DNA of 64,000 bases, from NCBI GenBank assembly GCA_019321725.1, contig CM033113.1:5270001-5334000 (forward strand), written 5' to 3'. Made by a program: the position numbers and the translations under genes. The notes under the pieces are model-generated. The model saw only the letters and a list, made by a program, of their open reading frames with translations. It was not told the origin of the DNA and ran no database searches. The DNA is from Paulownia fortunei (lineage: Eukaryota > Streptophyta > Magnoliopsida > Lamiales > Paulowniaceae). This document shows, piece after piece, positions 25,549-43,855 of this stretch (the first letter of the stretch is position 1; the number at the start of each line of letters is the position of its first letter).

Positions 25549-25920
25549 TAACTTGGATGACAAGGTTGTTCAAGAAAGCAGTGTTAGCTATGAGCAGATA
25601 GATAGTCCAGCAGATGAAAGTGGTGCAGGTGACAATGAAAGGTCTAAAAAAAAAAAAAAAAAATTGTTTGTCACGTCAAAAGGGGTAAAGTTTATCTAGT
25701 TGACACGACGGACAACACTGATAGGCTATCCTAGTTGGGTTGTTTGGGCCAAGACAAGCAGAAAAATCAACAGGCTATTGCTAATTGTGGAGGCAGTTTG
25801 TTAATTAGGGCTGATCCTTACTCAGATGCTTGCCATGCTGATGATGCAAATCGGCGACTTTTTTGTATTTGGATCCATATATGGGTGAGTTCAGAGCTGG
25901 AACTTTTATTACTTAAAAAC
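25549..25920 (+). pseudogene. Coding-like remnant with internal A18 run, unidentified
   Basis: After an acceptor-like TTGCTAG, one frame reads FNLDDKVVQESSVSYEQIDS and continues acidic and Ser-rich to about 25645, where an uninterrupted run of 18 A follows. Beyond the run, coding-like composition continues in other frames, with stops, to a donor-like GGGTGAGT near 25881. It could be a decayed exon pair or a piece of a processed copy with its poly(A). I do not recognise a family; chance is possible. Confidence 0.25.
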
Positions 25921-26967
25921 TGAAGGATTAATGGGATATTGATTGTTAGACAGTACAAATACTGCAAAAAGGAATTATGGGTTGTTGGTTGTAGACTTGT
26001 AGAGTTGAGGGTGGTGACTCCACTAAGAAATTTCCACATAGATAATCTTTTGAGATTACATTAAGTGGTCATTTGTAGATTGAGGGGGCGACTGCAAAAA
26101 CTGAAAGGAACCCTTGCTTTTATTAGCATTTAGCAGTAATTAGTATATTGCTACACTGATCTGATTTAGTGGACATGGCTCGATGCCATGCAAATGCAAA
26201 AGCTTTACTTTATAATTCGTCATTAGGGAAATTACGAAAACCACACAAAAGTTTAACCTATTTATAAAAATTATTCCTGTGAAGATTACAAATATCTCAT
26301 TGACGGTCTTATATATGTCTTATAAATTACAATTGCCATTTATTGACTGTCAACTAAAAAAGATGGGAAATTCTTATTTTGCTCATGGTATTATTTAAAG
26401 AATGTGTTGAGACAAAAATGTCATTGGGAATATTTATAATATTTTATAATATTGAGGGAATGTAAGTGTTGCATTCTTATATTTGAAATATATAAAGAGG
26501 TAAATATAATTTAATATAAGTTTATTATTTTTACAAATGATCCTTTAAATCTTCTTAAATATAAAAATTTTGTATAATAATTTCTTTTATATTTATTCTT
26601 CCTCCCTATTTGTTGTGCAAATCTTCCAAATATACAACAATAATAACAAAGCAATTATTTTTTTACAATTTTTGACTTTTTATAAATTTAACAAGTCATT
26701 ATATCAAATTTTATAATTTAATTTTTTGCTTTTCCCATTTTATAAGTTTTATTTAATTAGTGTTTTCAATAACTTGTGAAATAGTATATATGCTATTAAA
26801 ATGCACTCGGAATACAAATAATGTATAATAAACATTATAGGAAATACTTTTGAAATTGAAATGCGCAAAAGGATAGAAGAGAAGTTACACTTCTAGTGAA
26901 GGCACAAAGCTAGCTCTTGGTTGAATCAATCTTTTTATCCTCAACTACTTCTGCTAAATGATAGTGC

Positions 26968-26993
<26 letters not shown>
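26968..26993. repeat. Poly(T) run of about 26
   Basis: Uninterrupted T run. It could be the antisense poly(A) of a retroposed sequence or simple slippage; no retroposed body was recognised next to it. Confidence 0.85.
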
Positions 26994-27000
<7 letters not shown>

Positions 27001-27532
27001 TGTGGCACCGGTATTAAGGTATTTGCAAACACAATAAGAAAAAGAAGAGTACCTTATGCACATCAGCATTATGCTGTGCTTTCTGGTATTGTAATATAGA
27101 ACATAGCTATAAATACTGGGGTGAAACAACCATAGCATCACCATGGAAAGCAATTTTTATACGACAGTGCTCGACATTTTTACATGATAACTGTTAGGTT
27201 TTGCCAAATTCAACAGCTCTTAAAAAACCTTGTTTGAAGGTTGAAGAAGGGTGTTTGATTAGAATAGCAAAATTCTGTCCATCTGATCATTGTCCATACA
27301 TGCAGTTCCTACAATATGAATATCATGTGTTTTTATCTTCTTCCCATGTATGTCATGCCACTCAGTTAATAGATGAATTATCAGTTAATTTTGTACCCTT
27401 TTTTTTTATCAATTTTTCATTGAAAGATAATACTTTCTGAAGTTAAAACGAGCATCAAGATATATAGGCACCTTAAACATTTCTTGAGATTAATTACTTG
27501 TATTTGTAGTTCGAGCCAAACTTAGACAAGGA

Positions 27533-28891
27533 TCATTTTTCCCGCAGAAGCTTGTCAGTATTGAGGGCAGTAAATACCATGATTCCAAGAAAAACCGACA
27601 CCGATAGTGCAGAGATTATGAGCATTAGTCCAGGTGCCACAACTCCTTTCACCTGTTGTGCATATTCTGCTGAGGCTAGAGCCAGAAAGCTTAGAGGGAA
27701 GGAGTAAGCCCACCATGCTATATTAAACCTCTTCATTGATTTCTTGAAAAGTGTTGGTCGACAGATCTGAATACCAAAGAACAGAAGAATTATTTAGAGA
27801 GGAGTAAATGTGCATTCTTGAATGTATATTGTATGTGTATAATTTTAGGTTTTGATCAGTCAGGAATGGAGAAGACTATAGCATGTGGCAATTACTACGA
27901 ATATAGCTCATGAGGGGAAGAAAGGAACTGTTTCATTACTTTTGGAGGGTTTTATTGATGGTTCATTACTCAAGCAACAATTAGTTGGATTTTTCTTTGC
28001 CTGCCAAGTGACAGTACACTAACAACTTACCAATGATGTGAAGAGGAACAGTGACAGAAAAAACAGCATTTTGCATGGCATGCCAAAACTCCCTGAAATG
28101 GAGCTCCAGGCTAAACTTGCTGTGCTTGGTGCAGCGACAAACAAGAAGAAATCAGGCCGAAGCATTGCTGGGAAACGATTGGATCCAGATAAACGTTGAT
28201 AAAGTGTGATAAAAACTACGAAGTAGTGAGCCAAACCAAGTGTAAATATGCTAACAGCACTCTCCTTCCACTCCATGCGAGCTGCAGCCCAGGCGCCTAC
28301 CAAGTTCCCTATCACCGATAACTGGCTAGTTGGATTTGCCACTATTGACAAGAACCTTTTCTCAGTGGTAAACCACTGTCCATAAATTTTGATATCAAGG
28401 AGCACAACTGGAATGATAAAAATCCATGACAGAGTCTGATAGGGAAAATTCTTCAGATGCCCGAATGGCATTGCTTGAAGCAAAAGAAGCCATGAAATCC
28501 AGGGAATGAAAAGAAAGTTTACGCCCACATGGTGCAAAAACTCGGCTTTCACCAGCCTGAAGTGAAATATGCACCTCAAAATGTAAAGAAAAGAGAGTAG
28601 AATCAGGGTGCACAGGGAGAGCCACCAGAGCAGAAGGAAAGCTATTGACGGGAGGGTATGAGTATGAAATATTTTATGGATAGCTTGTGTTTCATTTACA
28701 TGTTCACTTAGAGTATTCCACAGCAAAACTTGGCCCCCAAAAGAGAGGCATATTCTGAAATAGCCTGCATGGAGCCTGGTTAAAATGGAAGCTGGTTCTT
28801 TGGCAACATTTCCGCGTACTGGTGGATTATTTATGATGATCGAAGGGTCAATAACAATGTCAATCGGAGATTGAGGCATTTGTTCCCCCAT
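27533..28891 (-). CDS. SLAH1: S-type anion channel, SLAH1/SLAH4-like
   Basis: Plasma-membrane anion channel of the SLAC1/TehA family. SLAH1 and SLAH4 are the short members, expressed mainly in roots in Arabidopsis, where SLAH1 modulates SLAH3 in chloride loading of the xylem. Exons (minus strand) 28891-28031 and 27766-27533 join in phase at a GT-AG intron of 264 bp, giving 364 residues. Ten hydrophobic segments are apparent. Family blocks are LHAGYFRICLS, KIYGQWFTTEKRFLSIVANP, HYFVVFITLYQRL, FFLFVAAPSTASLAW, KMLFFLSLFLF and RFNIAWWAYSFPLSFLALAS. The long phosphorylated N- and C-terminal tails of SLAC1 and SLAH3 are absent; only LLREK follows the last segment. An in-frame ATG 78 bp upstream (28969) is only about a dozen bases from the TATA box, so it should lie before the transcription start; I chose the ATG at 28891. 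Confidence 0.94.
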
Positions 28892-28980
28892 TGAAGAGAT
28901 AACGAAAATGCCAGTATCTATGTGCTTTGTGCTACTGGTTATTAGTTTATAAGATGGTTTACATTTCATTGGTTAGGCAA

Positions 28981-28987
28981 TTATATA
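28981..28987 (-). promoter_or_regulatory. TATA box of the SLAH gene
   Basis: TATATAA on the minus strand predicts initiation near 28950, which leaves the ATG at 28891 as the first usable start and excludes the one at 28969. Confidence 0.6.
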
Positions 28988-29494
28988 GGGACTTCTAAAC
29001 TAGAATTGTTTATGCAGACATCAGGGAATTCGGTATGCAAAAGCACACTGGATTTAGATATAGCGCACCTAAGATTGTGTTACCCCAAAAATGGCTGACT
29101 AATTAGATGTATTGGAGGCCACTAGCAGGCCTTTTTTTCTTTATGTTTAGATACACGCATGAGGATCATTTGCTGCTACTTGAGTTCTCAGTTGCCTTAA
29201 TTGGTTGTAAAGCCTTTTTACCTTTATTATCATCAATGCATAATTAAATATTATTTAATGCTTAAAACTGCTTAATCAGTTTGATCGTTTTACTGAATGA
29301 ATCAGGAATCTTGATCGTTAATGTTGCTGAATCATATCTTCTAAGCAAAGCAACATGAACGCAAGCGCCCTTTTAGAGAGAGACAATAAACTTATGAATA
29401 GGGAAGATTTTTCATTATTGCTAAAATATACTGCATCAAGCTAACCCCTTTTTATCTCCTCTTCTTCTATGTTCTGATTCTACAAAAATTATGT

Positions 29495-29950
29495 ATCCAA
29501 GTGATGTGACATGGAATTGGCTAATCTTAACGGACGTAATTGAGCCAAGTTTGAGTTGGGTTTATGAGGTTTATGAGGAATATCAGCCCTTAGGGGCCTT
29601 GCTAGTTACTGATTGACGAATAGACTAATCAGCCCTTGAGAAGAAATAATATTCATAGTTGAGTTGAACAAGGGCAGATCTGTTCGAAGGATCCGAACAT
29701 ATCCGAGCTGATATACTGAGTTGACACGTCTGAACTGATGTGTCTGAATTGGTATATTCGGATAGGGATCGAGTATGAATAAATGGCTAGTATTTATAGA
29801 AATAAGGAAGTATTGTTATATTAAAATATTAGAAAAGGAAGAAAACTATTTTAGGTTAATGAGCGAGATTTTATGAGATCTTATCTTCGCTTAGAAATTA
29901 ATTTTATCTCTACAATATAAGAGAATCAATTTTTTATTCTATCACTATCA
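29495..29950 (+). mobile_element. LTR-like fragment (possible solo LTR relic)
   Basis: The block opens TGTGACATGGAATTGGC near 29506. It contains short diverged internal repeats (ATCCGAACATATCCGAG; CTGAACTGATGTGTCTGA) and a TATA-like stretch near 29785-29800. It ends in a TCTCTACAATATAAGAG and TATCACTATCACA segment like the R/U5 part of plant LTRs. I found no matching target-site duplication, primer-binding site or coding body, so the call rests on composition and layout only. Confidence 0.3.
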
Positions 29951-30880
29951 CAAACAATTATAAAATGAGTTAAAATGTATAATTTATTTTTTATGCATAC
30001 TAAATATACAGATATTGATTGAGTGATTGAAGTTCTTATTACCTTACTAACTTGAGCATTTAGTGTTTTCGTTGGGATTGGTTCGTTGTTCATGTGTTTC
30101 AAGATCAAATGGTTCAATCTAATGTTCTTAGGTGTTTGCTGAAATTTTTGACATCATCACCCACAAACAAGGATAAGCAACATGATTGGATTGTCCCTCA
30201 TCTTATTCAAGAGGTAAGTTCTATACGGCCTAAGAAGATAATAGAAAATAAAAACTTGTAGAGAAGTGGATGAGTAGATTAGGCTAGGCTAGTACTCAGT
30301 TAATAGTCGATTATTATATGTACAACGTGCTGAGACTAGATAGCTTTTTCTTTTCTTTTTCCTTTTAAAAAAAATAAATTATTATACAAGTATTCTGGCT
30401 TTTCCCATTTGAATCTGATTTTGGTGCTTTTTATTAGTCTGACCTGAAACTCAAAATGATCCTAGGAAATCCGAGGGGCCGTAATTAGGAGAGATCACAA
30501 AACATATACTCTCAAATTAAAGATAAAGATGGAAAATTTCTATTAGTTTGTTAGCAACTTGTGATCCTCTATCTGGTTTGTTAGCTATGAAAGCTTAACG
30601 GTTTTTTGGATTTCTTTTGATCTAGCATGCATGGGTCGACATGCAGGAAAAAAGTTATTAGGTGAAATTGAATGAAAGAATGAAGGCGGAGGAGGAAGAA
30701 AAGGAGACAATTCAAAGGTGGCCTTTGTCTTTGCCAAGAAAAAAACGTGGAAAAAGAGAGAAATTGAGGATGCTTGTGCGCAAAATGGATAACAATGTGA
30801 AAGGGACTACACTTCCCTGCATTGGGTTTCACGCACTCTATGGTTGTAATAATGGCAATTCCTCCATGGGATGCTATGTT

Positions 30881-30976
30881 CCATGGCACTAGACACGACT
30901 TTTAAGTGCAAGTATTCATACAAGAATTTTCCATGTAAACGGGCTTTTTCTCCATGGTACTAGGCACGGCTTCAAG
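30881..30976 (+). repeat. Diverged direct repeat, spacing 71 bp
   Basis: CCATGGCACTAGACACGACT at 30881 recurs as CCATGGTACTAGGCACGGCT at 30952 (17 of 20 positions the same); all three differences are transitions. Confidence 0.7.
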
Positions 30977-31118
30977 TTTGTACCTCAAACACTATAAAAG
31001 AAAAGCGGCAAATCTGTCTCATGAGAAGCATATATGATCTGTACTTACTGAAACACTTTACCCTTACAATATGATTAATTTGAATTTCAGGACAAATCAA
31101 TCACGAATTTAAGCACAA

Positions 31119-31361
31119 TCATATTCTACATTCAGTTAATTTGATCGTATGCGAGGACAAAGGTAGAGATGTTAGGTATTCGGTTGCTTGGGCCACATTC
31201 TCAGAAAAGGTTGTCTTTTCATGAGCAGCGGCTGCATAGACTGGCGTCTGGGCTTGTGTAGTCATGCTTGGGGACTGAATTTTCATTGGTTGGAGCCAGC
31301 TCAACACCCAAAGCTGAACTCAAGAGCCACCTAGAACGCCCACCCGATTCCACTAATACCT
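31119..31361 (-). other. Exon-like segment of unknown identity
   Basis: On the minus strand a strong acceptor (TTCTTTCCTTAG) ends at 31362. It is followed by an open stretch reading VLVESGGRSRWLLSSALGVE and onward to a stop at about 31225, and by a second open frame (62 residues) to 31119. It lies beyond the proteinase stop, so it could be a spliced 3' UTR exon, a relic exon or chance. No family recognised. Confidence 0.25.
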
Positions 31362-31926
31362 AAGGAAAGAACAATTTAGAAATTTTATTTATTTTTATCT
31401 TCAGTTCAAAAAGCTCCACTCATTTTTCTGTCGCATGATAAATCAGACTGCCGTTGAAAGCCTCATCTGATGCCAATTATAGGGATAACGAAAAACTGGT
31501 GTATCTAGCGTCCAAAAAGAAATTTACTATCAGCAATTAACTTTAGCTGGCTGATTCAGTCAAGGTATGACTACTCTAGGCAGAAATTCCAAAGGCTGGT
31601 TCACAAGGAAACAATCTTTTTAAGGTGTACATTGTGCTGTATAATTCACAGCCAATCTTTACTGGAAATCACTGTTGTATATAGTTGAATCTTTATTTGC
31701 CCCCAAAGTGCATTAGGCACTGTTCCACAACACAAGCTCAAAACCATTCAAACTCCATTTAATATCCCATTAACAAGCAAATTCTCATATAAGGTTTAAC
31801 AGAGAGCATATATTTACATATTGTGTTCAGAGGAATACTCAACACCCTAAAAGTAACTGTCTATACAGTGTTTGCTCACAGATAAAAAGGAACAACCATA
31901 TTAACATTAAGAAGGTGCATAGCTGT

Positions 31927-38310
<6,384 letters not shown>

Positions 38311-41300
38311 GAGAACCAACTTTCTGAGATCAGCTAAAGTTCTTGAGAAAATCCCTTCCGTTGGTTAAATTAAAGACTGATTATTTAAAGCCGTCGGATT
38401 CTTGATAGATATCGCTTTCACGAGATGCTCGTTTTGGGAACGCTAAATAGCAGGGTGGGGAGTGTCGCGGTCCATGGGATTAAGAAGAGCAGCTAGATCT
38501 GAGGCGTTCGTGTATGATCAACGGTGAATAGAGGGCCTAGAGGATTCACGACATCAGGGAGTAAAACAGGTCGGTGATAAGGATGGAATAACGTTACAGA
38601 GAACGACGTCGGAATGAGGGGAGCATAATGCAAACGTGTAACTGAATGCTTACGTGTCAGCAAAGCATGCGAGGTAGCTTAACACGCGACCTTTGTGCTG
38701 TGGTTTCCTTTTTTCTTTTTTTTTGCCCCTTTTTTGGACAGAAAAAATAATGGAAATGGAGAATGAAGGGGGTGGTTTGCTTAAGAACTAAGCAAATAAA
38801 TAAATAATCGAATCTGATCATATAGTAGTTGACTTGTTTTCCCACGTTTGGTGAAGATCAGTTTAGATAAGTTTTCAATTAAGTGGGCTTTTTTTTTTTT
38901 TTTTTGTGAATATGATGTCTAGCTCTCTTTTTTTGGGGATCATGTTATGATAATCTAGTCGTTCTATTATTATATAATTTTCCCAATAATATTTATTGCG
39001 TAAAGAGCCCCACTTTTGTTACTTTATTGTTGTGGACTATGGGTAGCTTCTAAACTTGGCCAAAATAGGTTTAATCAATTAGTGTCATTATGTATGTCTT
39101 GATTACCACATCTCTCATTTAGTGTCGATCTAGGTTTGAGTTCTTTCTATAAAAGAAATGAACCATGGAAATTGCTGAAAAAAGGAAAAACAAGAATGAA
39201 ATGTTTAGGTTTGTTTTGAGTGATAGAGGAGAGTGTTTTGAGATAATATATTAAAAATATGATGTATAATTAATTTTATTTAAAGAGAATAAAAAATATT
39301 ATAAAAAAATGAAAACAAAAATATTCTCAAAATATCAAGTCTATGACACTAATGATGCAATATTTTTTTTTTTATATTCAGGTATCGAAAATTTGCACTA
39401 TGATGAAGTTATAGAAATAATGCTTACCCACCTAGAATACATTCCAGGTAAATCCGACTGTATAGTGTCCACAGCGTACTCACATTCAGATCAGACATAC
39501 GATTCGTTTTGTTTCTTATAGAAGGAACAACACAAAAATATTTTGCAGCATTATTAGACTTATCAAAAATTCGAACCACTGTCACACATATTTATATCTC
39601 AAACGTTTTCCATTGCACTACTTACTGTAATTTTATTTATTTATTTATTTTTTTTATGGTTAAGCTCAGGGTGTCACTTACCAGTTAATTACAAGAGAAT
39701 TCACGTACTTGGGTTTGTTGACATGGGCAATATAACAGATGGGCTAAATAGGACCAAATGCCCAATAAGTGTTTTGGGCTGTAAATTTAAGTGGCTTCTG
39801 CTTGATTTATTTTTGGGCTAGACCGGCCAGTTAGGCAGCTACTTTAGTTAAATTCTGCTCTTTAGGTCCGATTATTAGTATGTGATTCTGTTGGGAACTT
39901 TGGTTGCCTACTTTAGTTGCCAACTCCTAGGCCTGGTTGGATCCACATAATATCCTCTTGCATTGCGATTTCATACTATTGGGCCTGCATCTTGGACTGC
40001 AAATTCATCCTATTAGGCCTGTGTACATTCCTGCCCACAACTGAAGAGGACTCAACAACGATTTTGCCTACAACAAAGGAGATTTATGCTCACTATTTTC
40101 TTATGTCTTCTCTTCCGTTGATTTTGAGGCATTTCTTTTTATTCCATATACCATAGTGATTTAACGCAATTTACACAAATCTAATAAAATAAGTTTATTG
40201 CCCTCTCTCCGACCAATACAAGTATAATCCTACCAAGAAGCAAAAGAACCTAACTACAATTGACCCTCTCCAATACCAAGTTTACCAATAATTTTAGAGT
40301 TACTCGCACTTCTTCCCATCCATAGAAATTTCATCGTTTTAGCATTTTATCTCCAAAAAATAATTTAAAAATACTTTATCCATCAACTTACGTACATTAA
40401 TTATATTGCCCTCCAATAACATTTTTAGAATAAATATTAATTTAAAAGGCCTTCGTCAGCCTTGTCATGCGTCTTTTTTTCTATTTCCCGCTCTCATTCA
40501 AAAGTTAGACAAAATATTTCTTAATATTTTTAAATTACTGTCAATGGTAAAGCATCAATTTGTCAGTTTCTCATATTGCAACTAACATCATTTGCAACAA
40601 AAGTATCATAATATGTCATGTATTCACTATTGATATAAATAAAAAATATTATAAAGTAATTTGCTTGGTTGAAGAGGTGGAAAAGACACACAACAACAAC
40701 TAACTAAGAGCTTTTTCTAGTAAAATTTGATTTAAAAATGCCAAGGAAAAAGTATTATAATAAATATTCAAAATAATTTTAAATTACTTCCATAAGTAAA
40801 ATTTAAAATGCAAAGTTATAGATGACAATGAAATAGGTTCTGTTTCTAAATCCATCAATTTTTGGATGTATTTTAACAGTATAAATGAGTTTGCATTGGA
40901 TATTGTGTTTTTTCATTTTCAAACTCGATCCAATGATCCAACTAACCCGCCTATTTTTTTTATTCTTTTAAAAAAATTATTATAAATATTTGTATGTTTT
41001 AAAAAATAATTTTTTTAAAATATTTTAATAGTATTATATTTAAAAATTTAATTTTTAATATTTTTTAAATTATAAAACAAATTTAGTAAATCTCACAAAT
41101 CTATCCACTAAACTTCAAATCTTAAAAATATTAACAAAATAAATATTAAATTTAAATAAATTCGATCCAAATCCAATTAATTGATCCAGACCCCAAGTCA
41201 TTGTGGTATGTAAGTAAAGTGTCGTTTATTTATAATTTTAATCCAAGTTGGAAACCGGGCTGAAATAGTAATAATAATAACAAAAAATGAAAAGCCCCCA

Positions 41301-41520
41301 TTGGTGGATGGGTTCACATGGACACATGTGGAATTCATAAAGTCCAAGTAATTGGTAAACGTACTTGTACGGTTGATAAAGTACGGTGGCGACGCACAAT
41401 CTCACACGTTCGGGTTTTCTCTTTTCTATAAATTTAGTGGATGATTGGTGGCCATTGTCACGACGTTTGTGTGTGCACGGAAGTCAATAACGTATCTCAC
41501 TTGCCCAATAAAAATATTAT

Positions 41521-42426
41521 GAGCCGATTTGTTTATATTTTTAAATTTGTTTTCATATTTTTAATATTTTTACAATTAAAAATATTTTATTAAGTTTTTA
41601 TGCAAAAAAAAAAAGGGTTTTTTTGATTAACTATATAATTTTTTTTTGACATAGGTATAAGAATGAAAATACATTTCAATTATGATTTTTAATATATAAA
41701 AAGACTTGATTTTTTTAAAAATATATTTGTTATTATATTTTTAAAAGAAAGATTTTTATGTGATGATAGTATTCTAATATAAAAGTGATAATTTTATGGT
41801 TTCATTATTGTTCTTTATGTATCATCATGCAAACTTATGTTGGAAAATTTTAATTTATGTGGGTCTAATATTTTTTATGTCACATCAATATTACATTGAT
41901 AAAAATAAAAATATTAGTTCATGTATTTGTAAATTTTAATTATTTTAAATTAGTAGAACACTATATCAATTATTAATGATGTGGGTTCTATTTTTACAAA
42001 ATAAGGATTATAAGTTTGAAAAATGTTAAAAATTGAATCAGATTTAGAACCATTGACTCAATTGGCATCCATATTTAGTTGGATGTCTGCACAATTTGAG
42101 TGAATTGAGTTTTTCGATCAAAAGAAGGTTGGTAGACGAGTTTGATTTCGGATACGTGGATCGACAATTCGTTGCGTATAGGTATATCCGATTCATATGA
42201 ATTATATGAATATTTGATTCATGCTATATTGTTGATTAATTTTCTACCAGAAAATGATATCTATAATTTAAAAAATGTGCATTTTTAAATTTCAACTTTG
42301 ACTGAAAATCTTTAAAATGAAAATAAGTGGGGTTTTATGTTGAAAAGTAGGTAAAAACAAATAATATTAAATTTTGAAATAGAAAAAATTAGAAAAATTC
42401 TTTTTAAAATAAAAACAAATAGCCTC
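41521..42426. mobile_element. Dispersed AT-rich hairpin repeat, copy 2, with possible TIRs
   Basis: The left end is GAGCCGATTTGTTTATATTT. The right end read on the minus strand is GAGGCTATTTGTTTTTATTT, about 80% matched, so the 0.9-kb block may be a TIR element. It carries the same internal hairpin AATATTTTTA/TAAAAATATT (41563-41586, loop CAAT) as the copy near 16861. No convincing target-site duplication and no coding capacity; the limits are tentative. Confidence 0.4.
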
Positions 42427-42918
42427 CAGACCATTAGCTAATCCCCGGAAACTGCTACGCCAAACACGCGCTTATTTGTTTATTGATTATTATTACTGAC
42501 TCTCATGATTGAGATCGCCTGTTCAACTCAATGATACATAGTACAATAGCCAGTTCATCTCCAATTATTTAATTTCGGATTTTACTGGCATGTTGAAATT
42601 GGAAACTAAAGCTGATTATAATTATTTTAAAGTTTGTTTGGTTTGGAAAACAATGCCAATATAATGATGAAATATTTTTTTTAGTTTTAAAAGGAAAATG
42701 TGATAAATATTGATTTATTGATTATTCTAGAGCTAGCCAAGTGCATTTTGACAGAACTGTTAGTATATATTTTTATTTAAGCATTTATAATGTTTAATTA
42801 TTTCAGCAAGAAAATTGGCAAAAACTTATTTTATTGATTTTTATATTTGTGAATCTAAATAAAGCATTGGTAGCCGGTAGAAGATGATATTATTTCAGAA
42901 AAAAAATGTTAAAAAAAA

Positions 42919-42942
42919 TAAGAAGAAGAAGAAGAAGAAGAA
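42919..42942. repeat. (AAG)n microsatellite
   Basis: About 7-8 AAG units. Confidence 0.85.
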
Positions 42943-43855
42943 AATGGGATAAAAGATAAAACAATATAGAATTACTAACATGACAATATGTGAGAGCCGA
43001 TATTATAGGCAATTAGCATATTATATAAGAATAAAGTTACTAGGACAAACCAAAAATTGTGCATTAGTTAAAAACAAAAAGAAAAATTCACTCATGCTCT
43101 AATTTTTTAAATATTATCACCAAAATTAAACTTTAAATTGACCAAAGTGCCCTAGCGTTTTTCTGAAATCTCAATTATAATATAACATGGAGCACCGCAA
43201 GCTTCTAAGCGAAGTGTCAACAGAGGCAGGCCTGATCACGTCGCATTCCCAGACGTAAACTAAATTAAAATTATGTACAACATTAAATATAAACGACGTG
43301 ATTGGATTGAGAAAAAAATCAAAGGAAGTTGCCTTGAACTGTCTTAAAAGTCTATTATACAAATTATTGAAATCTATCCAAGTTTTCATCCACCCTTTAC
43401 GTGTCAAACAATAATGGCCGGAGTTGTTGACCTCTCCGATCAGGATATACCTTTCAAAAGTTTGATTATTCGACAGTTGGGTCTCCATCTTTACTACAAG
43501 TCCCCATTTGTCTACCTCTCTTTTGTTGTTTTCCCAACAATTGAGAAACTGAAAAGGAAACCGAGGAAAAATATAACAAGTAATCCAAATAACCATTCAC
43601 TGCCTGTCTTTTCTGCATAATGTCGACTGAAAATGGAAATGATATTATTTAGAAATAAAACAATAAGAAAGAATGTAATTTTTTGTCCTAAGCCTTCCCT
43701 CGCTAATACATCAAAACAAAATATGAACATGTTAATTCCATAGTGTACCCCCAAAGAAATGAAAAAAAAAAAAAGAAAAAGAAACAATCAAGAAAAATAT
43801 CTGATACATGAGTTAACAAAAGGCTAATAACAAATAAACTGGTCGAAAGCTTTGA

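Larger units (their letters stand above)
24974..27532. other. Convergent spacer between BAP31-like and SLAH genes
   Basis: Starts with the BAP31-like 3' UTR and ends with the SLAH 3' UTR. It holds a coding-like remnant (about 25549-25920), a very AT-rich segment (about 26210-26880) and a run of about 26 T (26968-26993). No intact gene seen. Confidence 0.5.
28970..31926. other. 3-kb spacer between SLAH promoter and aspartic proteinase 3' end
   Basis: Holds the SLAH promoter, an LTR-like block (about 29495-29950), a purine-rich stretch near 30670-30770, a diverged direct repeat (30881-30905 and 30952-30976) and an exon-like remnant (31119-31361). No intact gene recognised. The last few hundred bases before 31927 are the probable 3' UTR of the proteinase. 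Confidence 0.5.
38311..43855. other. 5.5-kb spacer between proteinase promoter and WRKY 3' end
   Basis: No recognisable gene. It begins with the GC-richer proteinase promoter, continues as AT-rich DNA, and has a less AT-rich non-coding patch at about 39700-40080. A short promoter-like patch at 41370-41480 has a TATAAAT near 41427 but no gene after it. A second copy of the dispersed hairpin repeat starts at 41521, and an (AAG)n run lies at 42919-42942. Minus-strand frames at 43171-43596 and 43512-43787 have no family resemblance and lie where the WRKY 3' UTR is expected. Confidence 0.5.

Noticed and set aside
28892..28969. Upstream 26-residue extension of the SLAH protein
   Set aside because: The ATG is about a dozen bases from the TATA box and the residues do not resemble SLAH N-termini.
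29296..29335. GAATCTTGAT-containing stretch resembling miR172
   Set aside because: The 3' half of the microRNA does not match and no foldback partner was found nearby.
30662..30892. Plus-strand frame beginning MKLNERMKAEEEEKE, possible small basic/acidic protein
   Set aside because: A purine-rich tract produces the Glu/Lys/Arg run, the minus strand is equally open, and no family or promoter is apparent.
43171..43787. Minus-strand frames of 141 and 91 residues after the WRKY stop
   Set aside because: They lie in the expected WRKY 3' UTR and flank, have no recognisable domain, and the second is a low-complexity Phe-rich run.
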